This document shows positions 8,800-16,535 of a stretch of 64,000 nt of DNA, piece by piece. The DNA is taken from contig NZ_CP035952.1 in the NCBI RefSeq assembly GCF_004214895.1, positions 3,358,501 to 3,422,500 on the forward strand, given 5' to 3'. The position numbers and the translations under genes are program-made. This DNA comes from Pseudomonas tructae (GTDB lineage Bacteria > Pseudomonadota > Gammaproteobacteria > Pseudomonadales > Pseudomonadaceae). Positions within the stretch are counted from its first letter, which is position 1, and each line of letters opens with the position of its first letter. The notes under the pieces were generated by a model. It was given only the letters and a program-made list of their open reading frames with translations, was not told where the DNA came from and searched no databases.

Positions 8800-10041
8800 A
8801 TGCATTGTCAAACCATCGTTCTGGGCGCCGGTATCGTCGGCGTGTGCACCGCCCTGCACCTGCAAGCGCGCGGGCGCAAGGTCATCCTTATCGATCGCGA
8901 AGAGCCCGGCAGTGGCACCAGCCATGGCAACGCCGGGCTGATCGAGCGCTCCAGTGTCATCCCCTATGCCTTCCCCCGTGAGTTGTCGAGCCTGCTGCGC
9001 TATGGCCTGAACCGCCAACCCGACGTGCGCTACAGCTTCACCCACTTGCCGAAGATCAGCCCCTGGCTGTTCAAGTACTGGAAGAACTCCTCGCCTGCCG
9101 GCATTGCCGTGGCGACCCAGGCCATGCTGCCGCTGGTGCAGCGCTGTGTCGAAGAACACGACGCCTTGATCGACGCGGCAGGCCTCGGCGAGCTGGTCAA
9201 GGCCAATGGCTGGATCGAGGTGTACCGCAATGAGGGCGCCTACCAAAAAGCCGTGGCCGATGCCCATGCATTGCAAGCCTATGGCTTGAAGTACGAAATC
9301 CTCGACCGCCAGCAGTTGCACGCACGTGAAGCCGACCTCAGCGACACGGTGGTCGGCGGCATCCACTGGCTCGACCCCAAGACCGTCAGCAACCCCGGCG
9401 GCCTGACCCGTGGCTACGCCAAGCTGTTCGTCCAGCGCGGCGGTCAGTTCATTCATGGCGACGCCCGCACCTTGCGCCAGGTCGCCAGCGACTGGCAGGT
9501 CGACAGCCGCCAGGGGCCGATCACCGCTCCCGACGTGGTAATCGCCCTCGGCCCGCAGTCGGCCGAGCTGTTCAAGCCGCTGGGCTATCGCATTCCGCTG
9601 GAGATCAAGCGCGGCTATCACATGCATTACCGTGGCCGTGACGGCGCCCAACTCACGCATTCGATCTGCGATGCCCAGGGCGGTTACGTGCTCGCACCCA
9701 TGGCCATGGGCATTCGCCTGACCACCGGCATCGAGTTTGCCGCCAGCAGCGATGCCGCCAACCAGATCCAGCTGCAACGCTGCGAAACCCTGGCGCGCAA
9801 GGTCTTTGCTCTCGGCGAACGCGTCGATGCCGAGCCCTGGCTGGGGCGCCGCCCGTGCCTGCCGGACATGCGCCCGGTAATCGGCCCGGCCGCCCGCCAC
9901 AAGGGCCTGTGGTTCAACTTCGGCCATGCCCACCACGGCCTGACCCTGGGCCCGGTCACCGGCCGCCTGCTGGCGGAAATGATCACCAGCCAAACCCCAT
10001 TCACCGACCCTGCGCCTTACCGCGCGAGCCGCTTCGACTGA
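8800..10041 (+). CDS. amaD: FAD-dependent D-amino acid dehydrogenase, AmaD (D-lysine)
   Basis: A 413-residue flavoprotein of the DAO/DadA family. The N-terminal FAD dinucleotide fold is visible (VLGAGIVGVCTALHLQARG, residues about 6-24, followed by the acidic end of strand 2, LIDREEPG), as are the GTSHGNAGLI loop and the C-terminal FAD motif around GRRPCLPDMRPVIGP and FGHAHHGLTLGP. In P. putida AmaD oxidises D-lysine to the keto acid that cyclises to delta1-piperideine-2-carboxylate, the substrate of DpkA. The start at 8800 has GTGAGGA upstream. It lies between the permeases and the ATPase of one operon, tying uptake to catabolism. Substrate assignment rests on locus order rather than on active-site residues. 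Confidence 0.88.
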   Translation: MHCQTIVLGAGIVGVCTALHLQARGRKVILIDREEPGSGTSHGNAGLIERSSVIPYAFPRELSSLLRYGLNRQPDVRYSFTHLPKISPWLFKYWKNSSPAGIAVATQAMLPLVQRCVEEHDALIDAAGLGELVKANGWIEVYRNEGAYQKAVADAHALQAYGLKYEILDRQQLHAREADLSDTVVGGIHWLDPKTVSNPGGLTRGYAKLFVQRGGQFIHGDARTLRQVASDWQVDSRQGPITAPDVVIALGPQSAELFKPLGYRIPLEIKRGYHMHYRGRDGAQLTHSICDAQGGYVLAPMAMGIRLTTGIEFAASSDAANQIQLQRCETLARKVFALGERVDAEPWLGRRPCLPDMRPVIGPAARHKGLWFNFGHAHHGLTLGPVTGRLLAEMITSQTPFTDPAPYRASRFD

Positions 10042-10059
10042 TCGCGGGAGAATAACAAT

Positions 10060-10848
10060 ATGACCGCTACTTTGAGCCTTGCCACCCCAACCCCTGCCCC
10101 ACAGGCCGACCCGCGCAAGGTCGTGGTGACCGTCGAGGGCCTGAACAAGCACTATGGCGCCTTCCATGTGCTGCGCGACATCAACCTGCAGGTGCGCGAG
10201 GGTGAGCGCATCGTCCTCTGCGGGCCGTCCGGTTCGGGTAAATCGACGCTGATCCGCTGCATCAACCGCCTGGAAATTGCCGAACAGGGCAACATCCGCG
10301 TCAACGACACCGACCTGGCCCTGACCACCCGCCAGGCCGCCGAGGTGCGTAGCGAGATCGGCATGGTGTTCCAGCATTTCAACCTGTTCCCGCACATGAG
10401 TGTGCTCGACAACTGCACCCTGGCGCCCATGAGCGTGCGCGGCCTGTCGCGCAGGGAAGCCGAAGACCGCGCGCGCTTTTACCTGAGCAAGGTGGGGATC
10501 GAGAGCCAGGCCGGCAAATACCCCAGCCAGCTATCTGGCGGCCAGCAGCAACGGGTGGCGATTGCCCGGGCACTGTGCATGAAGCCAAAGATCATGCTGT
10601 TCGACGAGCCGACCTCGGCGCTGGACCCGGAGATGGTGGCCGAAGTGCTGGATGTGCTGGTGAAACTGGCCGACACCGGCATGACCATGCTCTGCGTCAC
10701 CCATGAAATGGGCTTTGCCCGCCAGGTGGCCGAGCGCGTGCTGTTTCTCGATGGCGGGCAGATCATCGAAGACGCCAGCCCCGAGGCGTTCTTCAACAAC
10801 CCGCAGAGTGCGCGGGCCAAGGGCTTTCTGGCGCAGATACTGCACTAA
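10060..10848 (+). CDS. Polar amino-acid ABC transporter ATP-binding protein
   Basis: A 262-residue ATPase of the GlnQ/HisP group, with Walker A GPSGSGKST (about residue 52), Q-loop FQHFNLFPHM, signature LSGGQQQR, Walker B IMLFDEPTSALD and the H-switch VTHEMGFA. It has a roughly 20-residue extension before the first conserved strand. It powers the two permeases upstream and is the last gene of the regulator-transport-amaD operon; a REP pair follows its stop. Confidence 0.95.
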   Translation: MTATLSLATPTPAPQADPRKVVVTVEGLNKHYGAFHVLRDINLQVREGERIVLCGPSGSGKSTLIRCINRLEIAEQGNIRVNDTDLALTTRQAAEVRSEIGMVFQHFNLFPHMSVLDNCTLAPMSVRGLSRREAEDRARFYLSKVGIESQAGKYPSQLSGGQQQRVAIARALCMKPKIMLFDEPTSALDPEMVAEVLDVLVKLADTGMTMLCVTHEMGFARQVAERVLFLDGGQIIEDASPEAFFNNPQSARAKGFLAQILH

Positions 10849-10859
10849 TCCGGGATGAC

Positions 10860-10927
10860 GATCGCGGGTCAAGCCCGCTCCTACAGGCCCTGCACTTCTC
10901 CTGTGGGAGCGGGCTTGCCCCGCGATT
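10860..10927. repeat. Inverted REP pair
   Basis: Two inverted REP cores (ATCGCGGGTCAAGCCCGCTC ... GAGCGGGCTTGCCCCGCGAT) with a 20-base centre, 3' of the ABC ATPase gene, probably end the operon transcript. Confidence 0.85.
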
Positions 10928-10999
10928 AGCCCAGATTCTCCAAAAACATCACAGTTATGTTATAACGATCCAAATAACTAACTCACGTCCACTCCCAAC

Positions 11000-12145
11000 A
11001 TGCCACTCACCCACCAACGCCTGCTCTACATCGACGCCCTGCGCGGCCTGGTCATCGTCTTCATGCTACTCGACCACGTGCGCGAAACCTTCTTCCTGCA
11101 CCATCAGGTAAGCGACCCGATGGACGTCGCCAACACCGACCCCTGGTTGTTCTTCAGCCGCACCCTCGCTCACTTGTGCGCACCGGTGTTCGTGCTGCTG
11201 ACTGGATTGTCGGCCTACCTGTATGGCGAAAAGCACCAGGGTAAAGCTGCGGTCTCGGCCTTCTTGTTCAAGCGCGGCCTGGTGCTGGTGCTGCTTGAGT
11301 TCACCCTGGTCAGCCTGGCCTGGACCCTTGAGCTGCCGCCCAAGGTGATCTACCTACAGGTGATCTGGGCCATCGGCCTGAGCATGCTCGCCCTGGCCGG
11401 CCTGGTGTGGTTGCCTCGGCCATTGCTGTTGGCACTCGGTGCACTGATCGTTGCCGCACACAACCTGCTCGACCCGCTGCATTTCGCAAAAGAGTCGGCG
11501 ATGCACATCCCTTGGGCGATCCTGCATGACCGTGGTTGGCTGGAGGTTACGGACGGCCTGCGCCTGCGCACCTCCTACCCACTGCTGCCATGGATCGGCG
11601 TGATTGCCCTGGGCTACGCCATGGGGCCATGGTTTGCTCGGGGGACGCAGGCACTGACACGTCAGCGCAAGCTGCTGCTGGCAAGTGTCGGCGCCCTTGG
11701 CGTGTTCTTGCTGCTACGCCTGCTCAACGCTTATGGCGAGGCGCCCTGGCAGGTTGGTGAAACCACGCTGCGCACCCTGATGAGTTTCTTCAATATCACC
11801 AAGTACCCACCGTCGTTGCTGTTTCTGGCCCTGACACTGGGCGTTGGCCTGTTGCTATTGCGCAGGTTCGAACAGCTGCAGGGCAGCCGCGCGATCCAGC
11901 TGCTGAGCGTGTTCGGTGCAGCGCCGATGTTTTTCTACCTGCTGCACCTGTACATACTGAAATTGCTGTACCTGATCGCCGTCGCCGCCATTGGCCTGAA
12001 CCAGGGCAGCTACTTTGGCTTCGACGCAATCTGGGCGGTATGGCTGACGGCAATGGTCTTGAGCGTTGCGCTCTACCCGCCGGTACGCTGGTTCGCCGCG
12101 CTCAAGGCCCGGCGCCGGGACATCGGCTGGCTCAAGTACTTCTGA
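11000..12145 (+). CDS. DUF1624 / HGSNAT-like multi-pass membrane protein
   Basis: A 381-residue integral membrane protein with about ten hydrophobic helices. The start RLLYIDALRGLVIVFMLLDHVRETFF, with the Asp-Ala-Leu-Arg-Gly and Asp-His-Val-Arg motifs, is the hallmark of the DUF1624/heparan-alpha-glucosaminide N-acetyltransferase-like family of membrane acyltransferases. The bacterial substrate is not known to me. It is monocistronic, with an AT-rich upstream region holding the small palindrome GTTAT-GTT-ATAAC at 10954-10966. Nothing nearby suggests a pathway. Confidence 0.75.
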   Translation: MPLTHQRLLYIDALRGLVIVFMLLDHVRETFFLHHQVSDPMDVANTDPWLFFSRTLAHLCAPVFVLLTGLSAYLYGEKHQGKAAVSAFLFKRGLVLVLLEFTLVSLAWTLELPPKVIYLQVIWAIGLSMLALAGLVWLPRPLLLALGALIVAAHNLLDPLHFAKESAMHIPWAILHDRGWLEVTDGLRLRTSYPLLPWIGVIALGYAMGPWFARGTQALTRQRKLLLASVGALGVFLLLRLLNAYGEAPWQVGETTLRTLMSFFNITKYPPSLLFLALTLGVGLLLLRRFEQLQGSRAIQLLSVFGAAPMFFYLLHLYILKLLYLIAVAAIGLNQGSYFGFDAIWAVWLTAMVLSVALYPPVRWFAALKARRRDIGWLKYF

Positions 12146-12187
12146 GCACAGGCACGCCCCTGCAGCCAGGGGCGGCCCGAACCGCGC

Positions 12188-12481
12188 TTACTGGCTTTGC
12201 ATTTTCGACTTGATCAACCCGGCGATGAAGGTCAGTACCGCACCACCCGCACCGCCGCCGACAATACTGCTGATCAGCGCCGGCAGGTCCAGTGAACCAC
12301 CCGCTGCCACCGCCGCGCCGGGCTCACCGGTAACCGCCGCGATTATCTGCCCGACGATAACCCCGCCCACCCCACCGAAAATCGAGTTGAGTAGCGGCCC
12401 CATGCTTTGCTTGCTCATGCCGGCTGCGTTACCGCCCACCACACCGGCAACAATCTGAATGATCAGACTGACAATATCCAT
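12188..12481 (-). CDS. Small glycine-rich membrane protein, unknown function
   Basis: A 97-residue protein rich in Gly, Ala, Val and Ile with two or three hydrophobic stretches (residues about 5-20, 35-55 and 65-90) linked by GG-rich turns, and a short basic end (KSKMQSQ). It has a good AAAGGGG ribosome site upstream of 12481. I do not recognise a characterised family. It lies convergent with the DUF1624 gene and downstream of the HpaR-like regulator in the same orientation. Confidence 0.65.
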   Translation of the reverse strand: MDIVSLIIQIVAGVVGGNAAGMSKQSMGPLLNSIFGGVGGVIVGQIIAAVTGEPGAAVAAGGSLDLPALISSIVGGGAGGAVLTFIAGLIKSKMQSQ

Positions 12482-12642
12482 GATCCAACCCCTTTGTAGC
12501 GTTGAGAATTGACGACTCGCGTCCTGCTACTTCAGACAGTCACGACCACGGGAACAGAGGCGCCTGGCTCCGGTCAACGACGGCACACTGTTGCGGATGG
12601 GCACAGTATAGGTAGCCAACCGCAAGTAAGCCAAAACGGTGC

Positions 12643-13065
12643 TCAGGGTTTGATGTTTTTCAGGCTGTTGAGCAAGCCCAGCAGTTCTTGCAGCTTATCT
12701 TCGCCGAACTGCTCGAGGATGCGCTGATAGTTGTGCTCCATGTCTTCGCTCATGCCGACGAAGCACTGCTGGCCCTGTTCGGTCAGGCCGACGAACACCC
12801 GACGCTGGTCCTGGCTGGACTTCTTGCGCCGCACCAGGCCGTCGCGCTCCAGGCGCGCCAGTACGCCGGTCATGCTCGGTTTGAGGATACAGGCCTGCTC
12901 GGCCAGTTGATGGCTTTCCAGTTCGCCTTGCTGGCGCAGGATGCGGATCACCCGCCATTGCTGTTCGGTCAGGCCATGGGCATTGAGCGAGGGGCGGAAG
13001 AACGCCATGGCGGCTTCGCGGGCTTGCAACAGGGTCAGGGTCAGGGACGGTCTTGGAGTGGGCAT
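12643..13065 (-). CDS. hpaR: MarR-family regulator, HpaR type
   Basis: A 140-residue winged-helix repressor matching the HpaR subgroup closely: an N-terminal REAAMAFFRPSLNAHGLTEQQWRVIRIL helix pair, recognition helix around LKPSMTGVLARLERDGLV, and a wing with DQRRVFVGLT. HpaR normally represses homoprotocatechuate (4-hydroxyphenylacetate) catabolism, but no hpa gene is present in this window, so its target here is unknown. It is divergent from the hydrolase gene at 13433 across a 367-bp gap. The C-terminal LNSLKNIKP is also conserved in the group. Confidence 0.8.
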   Translation of the reverse strand: MPTPRPSLTLTLLQAREAAMAFFRPSLNAHGLTEQQWRVIRILRQQGELESHQLAEQACILKPSMTGVLARLERDGLVRRKKSSQDQRRVFVGLTEQGQQCFVGMSEDMEHNYQRILEQFGEDKLQELLGLLNSLKNIKP

Positions 13066-13432
13066 GGTTCAGGCTGGTAGTCATCGGTGACAGCCAGCTT
13101 AAGAGAAACCGCGCGATGCAGCAAAGCCGCGCGGGCGCTGCTTCGGCCATATGTCGGACGCTTGTCAAATATAATGAACTGGCCGTAGCTGGCAGTACGC
13201 GGGTTGCCGGGGGCTGCGCGCCCATAATTGCATTCAGGCAATCTCAAGCTTCGCCTGTGCAATCTGAAGTCGTTTGACATATTAAACGGCTCTGGCAAGC
13301 TAGATGACAGGTTTCGACCGGATACAGCCCCTTGCTTGGCGTACCGGCAGTGCTCGAAACCTCAGGCAGCGCAAAGGTTTCAACTGCGCGCCTGCACAAT
13401 AATGACAGGCTGCGCCTGTCCCAAGGTGACAT
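13066..13432. promoter_or_regulatory. 367-bp divergent intergenic region with hairpin at the downstream start
   Basis: No gene is supported here. It is AT-richer than its surroundings, with TTTGACATATT at 13273-13283 and TATAAT at 13170-13175. Just before the downstream gene there is a perfect inverted repeat GACAGGC-TGC-GCCTGTC at 13404-13420, ending a few bases before the AAGGTGA ribosome site and the ATG at 13433. It could be an operator or an mRNA hairpin beside the start. Confidence 0.5.
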
Positions 13433-14248
13433 ATGCCCAACAGCAACATTGGCAATAAGAATCAAACCCCTCGCAAACCTGTCGTGCTGATGACCATGGG
13501 CTCCCAGGAGCGCAAAGGCCACGACTACCAGGTCATGACCCACAAATACATCGTACCGCTGGTAGAACACGCCGGCTGCGTACCTGTACTGGTGCCAACC
13601 TGCTGCGGTACCGACGACCTCGAAGCCTACCTGGACATGGCGGACGGTGTTTACCTGACCGGCGCCGGCAGCAACATCGACCCGGCCCTGTACGGCCAGG
13701 AAAATGAAACCCCGGGCAAGTCCCAGGACCGTAACCGCGACCTGTTCGACCTGCCGCTTGTGCAACTGGCCATCGCCCGTGGCCTGCCGATCTTTGGCAT
13801 TTGCCGTGGCATGCAGGAAATCAACGTGGCCCTGGGTGGCGACATCTACCAAAAGGTCTACGCCGAGCCTGGCTACAACGACCACCGGGAAAACCCCGAC
13901 GATCCGGTCGATGTCCAGTACAGCGCGGTGCACAGCGTCAAGCTGGAGCAAGGCAGCTGGTTGCACAAACTGCTGCGCAGCGATGAAATCCGCGTCAACT
14001 CGTTGCACGGCCAGGGCCTGAAAAACCTTGGCGAAGGCATCGAAGCGCTGGCCCACGCCGAAGACGGCCTGGTCGAAGCCATCCACGCCCCGAGCCTGTC
14101 GTCTTTTCTTTTCGCCGTGCAATGGCATCCGGAATGGCAAGCCGCAAAGAACCCGGACTCGGTGAAGATGTTCCAGGCCTTTGGTGATGCGTGCCGCAAG
14201 CAGGCGGCCAAGGGGCAGGTGGTCAGGAAGTTGGGGACTGCTGCCTGA
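13433..14248 (+). CDS. Class I glutamine amidotransferase-like hydrolase (peptidase C26, PuuD family)
   Basis: A 271-residue hydrolase with the C26 triad: nucleophile Cys124 in GICRGMQE, and His232/Glu234 in VQWHPEW. PuuD-type enzymes hydrolyse gamma-glutamyl conjugates such as gamma-glutamyl-GABA. The SLHGQGLKNL and DHRENP segments match this subgroup. No polyamine genes flank it, so the substrate is open. In P. putida KT2440, as I recall, a C26 peptidase directly follows the D-lysine operon; here three genes intervene. A hairpin precedes its ribosome site. Confidence 0.85.
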   Translation: MPNSNIGNKNQTPRKPVVLMTMGSQERKGHDYQVMTHKYIVPLVEHAGCVPVLVPTCCGTDDLEAYLDMADGVYLTGAGSNIDPALYGQENETPGKSQDRNRDLFDLPLVQLAIARGLPIFGICRGMQEINVALGGDIYQKVYAEPGYNDHRENPDDPVDVQYSAVHSVKLEQGSWLHKLLRSDEIRVNSLHGQGLKNLGEGIEALAHAEDGLVEAIHAPSLSSFLFAVQWHPEWQAAKNPDSVKMFQAFGDACRKQAAKGQVVRKLGTAA

Positions 14249-14375
14249 TTGTTGATTGACCTGGTTCCTTCGTGATTGGTTGGAGCCAGTTCAAGTCCCA
14301 TTAAGCAAAAAGCTATGCTTTTATCCAGTCAATGCACTGTGTATAAACAGTGCTTGACCCGCGATAAGCGACGAC

Positions 14376-15014
14376 TTAGTTGCCCAGCCCCCACCGCTCC
14401 CCCTTCGCCTCACCAGTCCCCTTGAACCCGCCCTTGCCATCCGAGCGCCAGCCGCTGCCCGCATTGTCGCCGGTACCGATGTAACCACCGCGTCCATCTG
14501 GCTCAAGGCCTCGCCCCTTGTTCATGCCAGTACCTTCGTAACCACCACGGCCGTCTGGCTTGTAGCCGCGCCCGGTGTACAACCCGTTACCCTGGAAGCC
14601 GCCCTGGCCGTCGGCCTGCCAGCCACCCCCGAAGGCTTCACGGCTGCCGGAGTATCGCGTGCTGTCATCAGGCTTGTAATGCTCGCCATAGTTGCGCCCG
14701 GTGCCTTCATAGCCGCCTCGGCCATCAGACCTGAAATCGCTGTAGCTGTTACTGCCAGTACCGCGCAGGCCACCCTGGCCATCTGGCGTGTAACCACCTC
14801 CCCAGTTGCGCCCGGTGCCTTTGAGCGAGCCGTCGGCCTGCAACTCGTAATCGCCACCGGTGTTGCTGCCGGTGCCTTTGAAACCACCACGCCCGTCTGG
14901 CTCGTAACCACTGCCCAGGCTTGCCCCGGCACCTACATAACCACCTGCAGCAAACACGGTGGTGCCCAGGCCAAGTACGACTGCACCCAGCAACACTTGC
15001 ATGACTTTCTTCAT
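14376..15014 (-). CDS. Secreted protein made of nine 19-residue Gly-rich repeats
   Basis: A 212-residue protein with a signal peptide (MKKVMQVLLGAVVLGLGTTVFA, cleavage about residue 22), a short linker, nine tandem 19-residue units (residues 36-206) and a six-residue tail. The repeat core is GYxPDGRGGFxGTGxNxGx. Unit 5 (HYKPDDSTRYSGSREAFGG) is the most divergent, having lost several glycines. The start at 15014 is chosen for the signal peptide; the longer frame upstream lacks one. I do not know a function. Asp/Gly-rich regular turns suggest a beta-solenoid-like or ion-binding extracellular repeat protein, which is inference. It stands alone between genes on both sides. Confidence 0.75.
   Translation of the reverse strand: MKKVMQVLLGAVVLGLGTTVFAAGGYVGAGASLGSGYEPDGRGGFKGTGSNTGGDYELQADGSLKGTGRNWGGGYTPDGQGGLRGTGSNSYSDFRSDGRGGYEGTGRNYGEHYKPDDSTRYSGSREAFGGGWQADGQGGFQGNGLYTGRGYKPDGRGGYEGTGMNKGRGLEPDGRGGYIGTGDNAGSGWRSDGKGGFKGTGEAKGERWGLGN
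14397..14909 (-). repeat. Nine tandem 57-bp coding repeats
   Basis: The coding sequence repeats every 57 bp, matching the 19-residue protein units. Units differ at many third positions, so the array is old or under purifying selection rather than recently amplified. Confidence 0.85.
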
Positions 15015-15154
15015 GGGGTATTCCAGATCCTGTGGAATAGAGAGATACCGTCTGGCGGCACTCTCTAAAGACCACAGCCATGGAAAAAATTCCAAGAGTG
15101 CTGGCAATTTGATACGCCGACTTGTTTCAAGTCATTTCCAGCGTGAGGGCAATC

Positions 15155-15853
15155 TTATCCCTGCCCAGGCCCCTGCAAACGCGGCGCCCAGTCCTCCACC
15201 TCAACCTTCTCCAGACGTCGTGACAAGGTCCTGCGCCAGGACTCAACCAGCGGCAGTTCCAGGCACTGGCGAATCACCTCAAGGTCGACCTGCTTGTCGA
15301 ACAGCACCGACGACAAACGCGCCACCGACCACTGCGGGTGCGGTCGCTCGATCAGTTCGATGTTCCTCCCTGCCGCCAGCACGCCCTCTTTCAGCACCCG
15401 GTAGTACCAGCCGGTGCGGCCGCTCTGCTGGACACGCAGCGACATGTCCTTTACCCCAAAGCGATCATTGAGCTTCCAGCACGGCATGCGCCCTTGAGAG
15501 ATTTCCAGCACCGCAGTGCCTGCGCGAAAGCGGTCGCCCAGGCATACGTTCTGTTCGGTCAGGCCAACCGTGCTGAGGTTTTCACCGAAGGCACCCGGCG
15601 CTTGCAACAGTGCAAGCTCACCCAACTCTGCCGCCCAGGCCGCGTAGTGTTCGCGCGGGTAGTGATGGATGGCCTTTTCGATCCCGCCATGCACCCGTAA
15701 GTCGCCCTGCTCATCACCAGCCAGGCCCAGTGCGGTGACTGCAACCTCACCGTCGCGCGGGGTCTTGGCGATGGCGCTGGAGGAGCCGGGGCGGGTAAAG
15801 GCCACGGCGCGGCCGGTCAATACGCTTTGCAGTTGCAGGTGCTGTCCCAGCAT
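15155..15853 (-). CDS. MOSC domain protein (YiiM-like)
   Basis: A 232-residue MOSC-domain protein. The characteristic GDEQGDLRVHGGIEKAIHHYPREHY segment, GAFGENLSTVGL, and the conserved Cys125 in ISQGRMPCWKLNDRF are present; the C-terminal third is the three-alpha extension seen in YiiM. MOSC proteins bind molybdenum cofactor and, in YiiM/YcbX, help detoxify N-hydroxylated base analogues. Its start lies only 7 bases after the stop of the marR-type gene, so the two are probably one transcript and regulated together. Confidence 0.88.
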   Translation of the reverse strand: MLGQHLQLQSVLTGRAVAFTRPGSSSAIAKTPRDGEVAVTALGLAGDEQGDLRVHGGIEKAIHHYPREHYAAWAAELGELALLQAPGAFGENLSTVGLTEQNVCLGDRFRAGTAVLEISQGRMPCWKLNDRFGVKDMSLRVQQSGRTGWYYRVLKEGVLAAGRNIELIERPHPQWSVARLSSVLFDKQVDLEVIRQCLELPLVESWRRTLSRRLEKVEVEDWAPRLQGPGQG

Positions 15854-15860
15854 GGGTGAT

Positions 15861-16421
15861 TCACTCCTCTACAGGTTCGGCCAGCTGATGCTCTCGGCAA
15901 ATCAGCTCGCGCTCTGGCGCGGTCAACGGCTCCTGGGTCAGTTCACAGAAGCCGCCCTTGGCGGTGGTGCGATGGAAACGGCAGGTCTTGCACAGGCCAA
16001 AGCCCGGCACGTTTTCATGGCGTTGGATGTTGCGCAGCAAGTCGCTGAGCAGGCCTTCGAGGGCCTGCGCCTGTGTGCCCATGCGCTGGGCTGCTGCCGC
16101 GAGAAAGTCCGGTGGCATCACCGCAGCCAGCAGCTCCCGGGCCGCTGGCGTCAGCGCCAGGTGCACGCTGCGCTTGTCCCGCGCATCCTGGGTTTTGACC
16201 AGCAAGCCCTTGGTTTCCAGGGCCTTGAGCGATTGCGAGACCGTGCCCTTGGTCAACCCCAGGTACTCGGTGACCGCCAACGGTGTGTTGGAGTAGCGAT
16301 TGCAGCGCGCCAGGTAGAGCAAGGCACTGAGCTGTATCGGCTGCAGGTCGGCCAGCAGCGGGTGCTGGCGAAACCAGACGCGGGTCAGGCTGGAGAGCCG
16401 TTCCAACAGGTCGAATAGCAC
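15861..16421 (-). CDS. MarR-family regulator with Cys-rich C-terminal tail
   Basis: A 186-residue winged-helix protein. The DNA-binding segment is visible as LAVTEYLGLTKGTVSQSLKALETKGLLVKTQDARDKRSVHLALT. After the MarR fold there is an extra 45-residue tail with four cysteines (LCKTCRFHRTTAKGGFCELTQ and LICREHQ), a spacing that suggests a zinc or iron-sulfur site or redox switch. The start is GTG at 16421, with GAGG seven bases upstream; no ATG exists nearby. It is divergent from the secreted-protein gene at 16536, with palindromic TATCG-type sites between them, and is upstream of the MOSC gene. Confidence 0.8.
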   Translation of the reverse strand: MLFDLLERLSSLTRVWFRQHPLLADLQPIQLSALLYLARCNRYSNTPLAVTEYLGLTKGTVSQSLKALETKGLLVKTQDARDKRSVHLALTPAARELLAAVMPPDFLAAAAQRMGTQAQALEGLLSDLLRNIQRHENVPGFGLCKTCRFHRTTAKGGFCELTQEPLTAPERELICREHQLAEPVEE

Positions 16422-16472
16422 GCGTGAGCCTCGATCAATGACGTTGATAAATAGTATCGGATAGAAACTATA

Positions 16473-16500
16473 TTGACAAAGGGCAGCAGCGGCATAGGAT
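16473..16500 (+). promoter_or_regulatory. Sigma-70-type promoter for the 16536 gene
   Basis: TTGACA (16473-16478), 16-bp spacer, TAGGAT (16495-16500). It is a near-consensus housekeeping promoter, with transcription expected to begin within the operator just downstream. Confidence 0.7.
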
Positions 16501-16504
16501 AAAC

Positions 16505-16521
16505 GGTATCGATCCGATACC
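16505..16521. promoter_or_regulatory. Palindromic operator, probable MarR-family site
   Basis: A perfect 7-3-7 palindrome GGTATCG-ATC-CGATACC overlaps the likely transcription start of the 16536 gene. A related site, AGTATCGGATA, lies at 16453-16463 upstream of the -35 box, beside the divergent marR-type start. Two related sites flanking the promoter suit repression of both directions by the adjacent MarR protein. Confidence 0.65.
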
Positions 16522-16535
16522 AACAGGAGATAACC

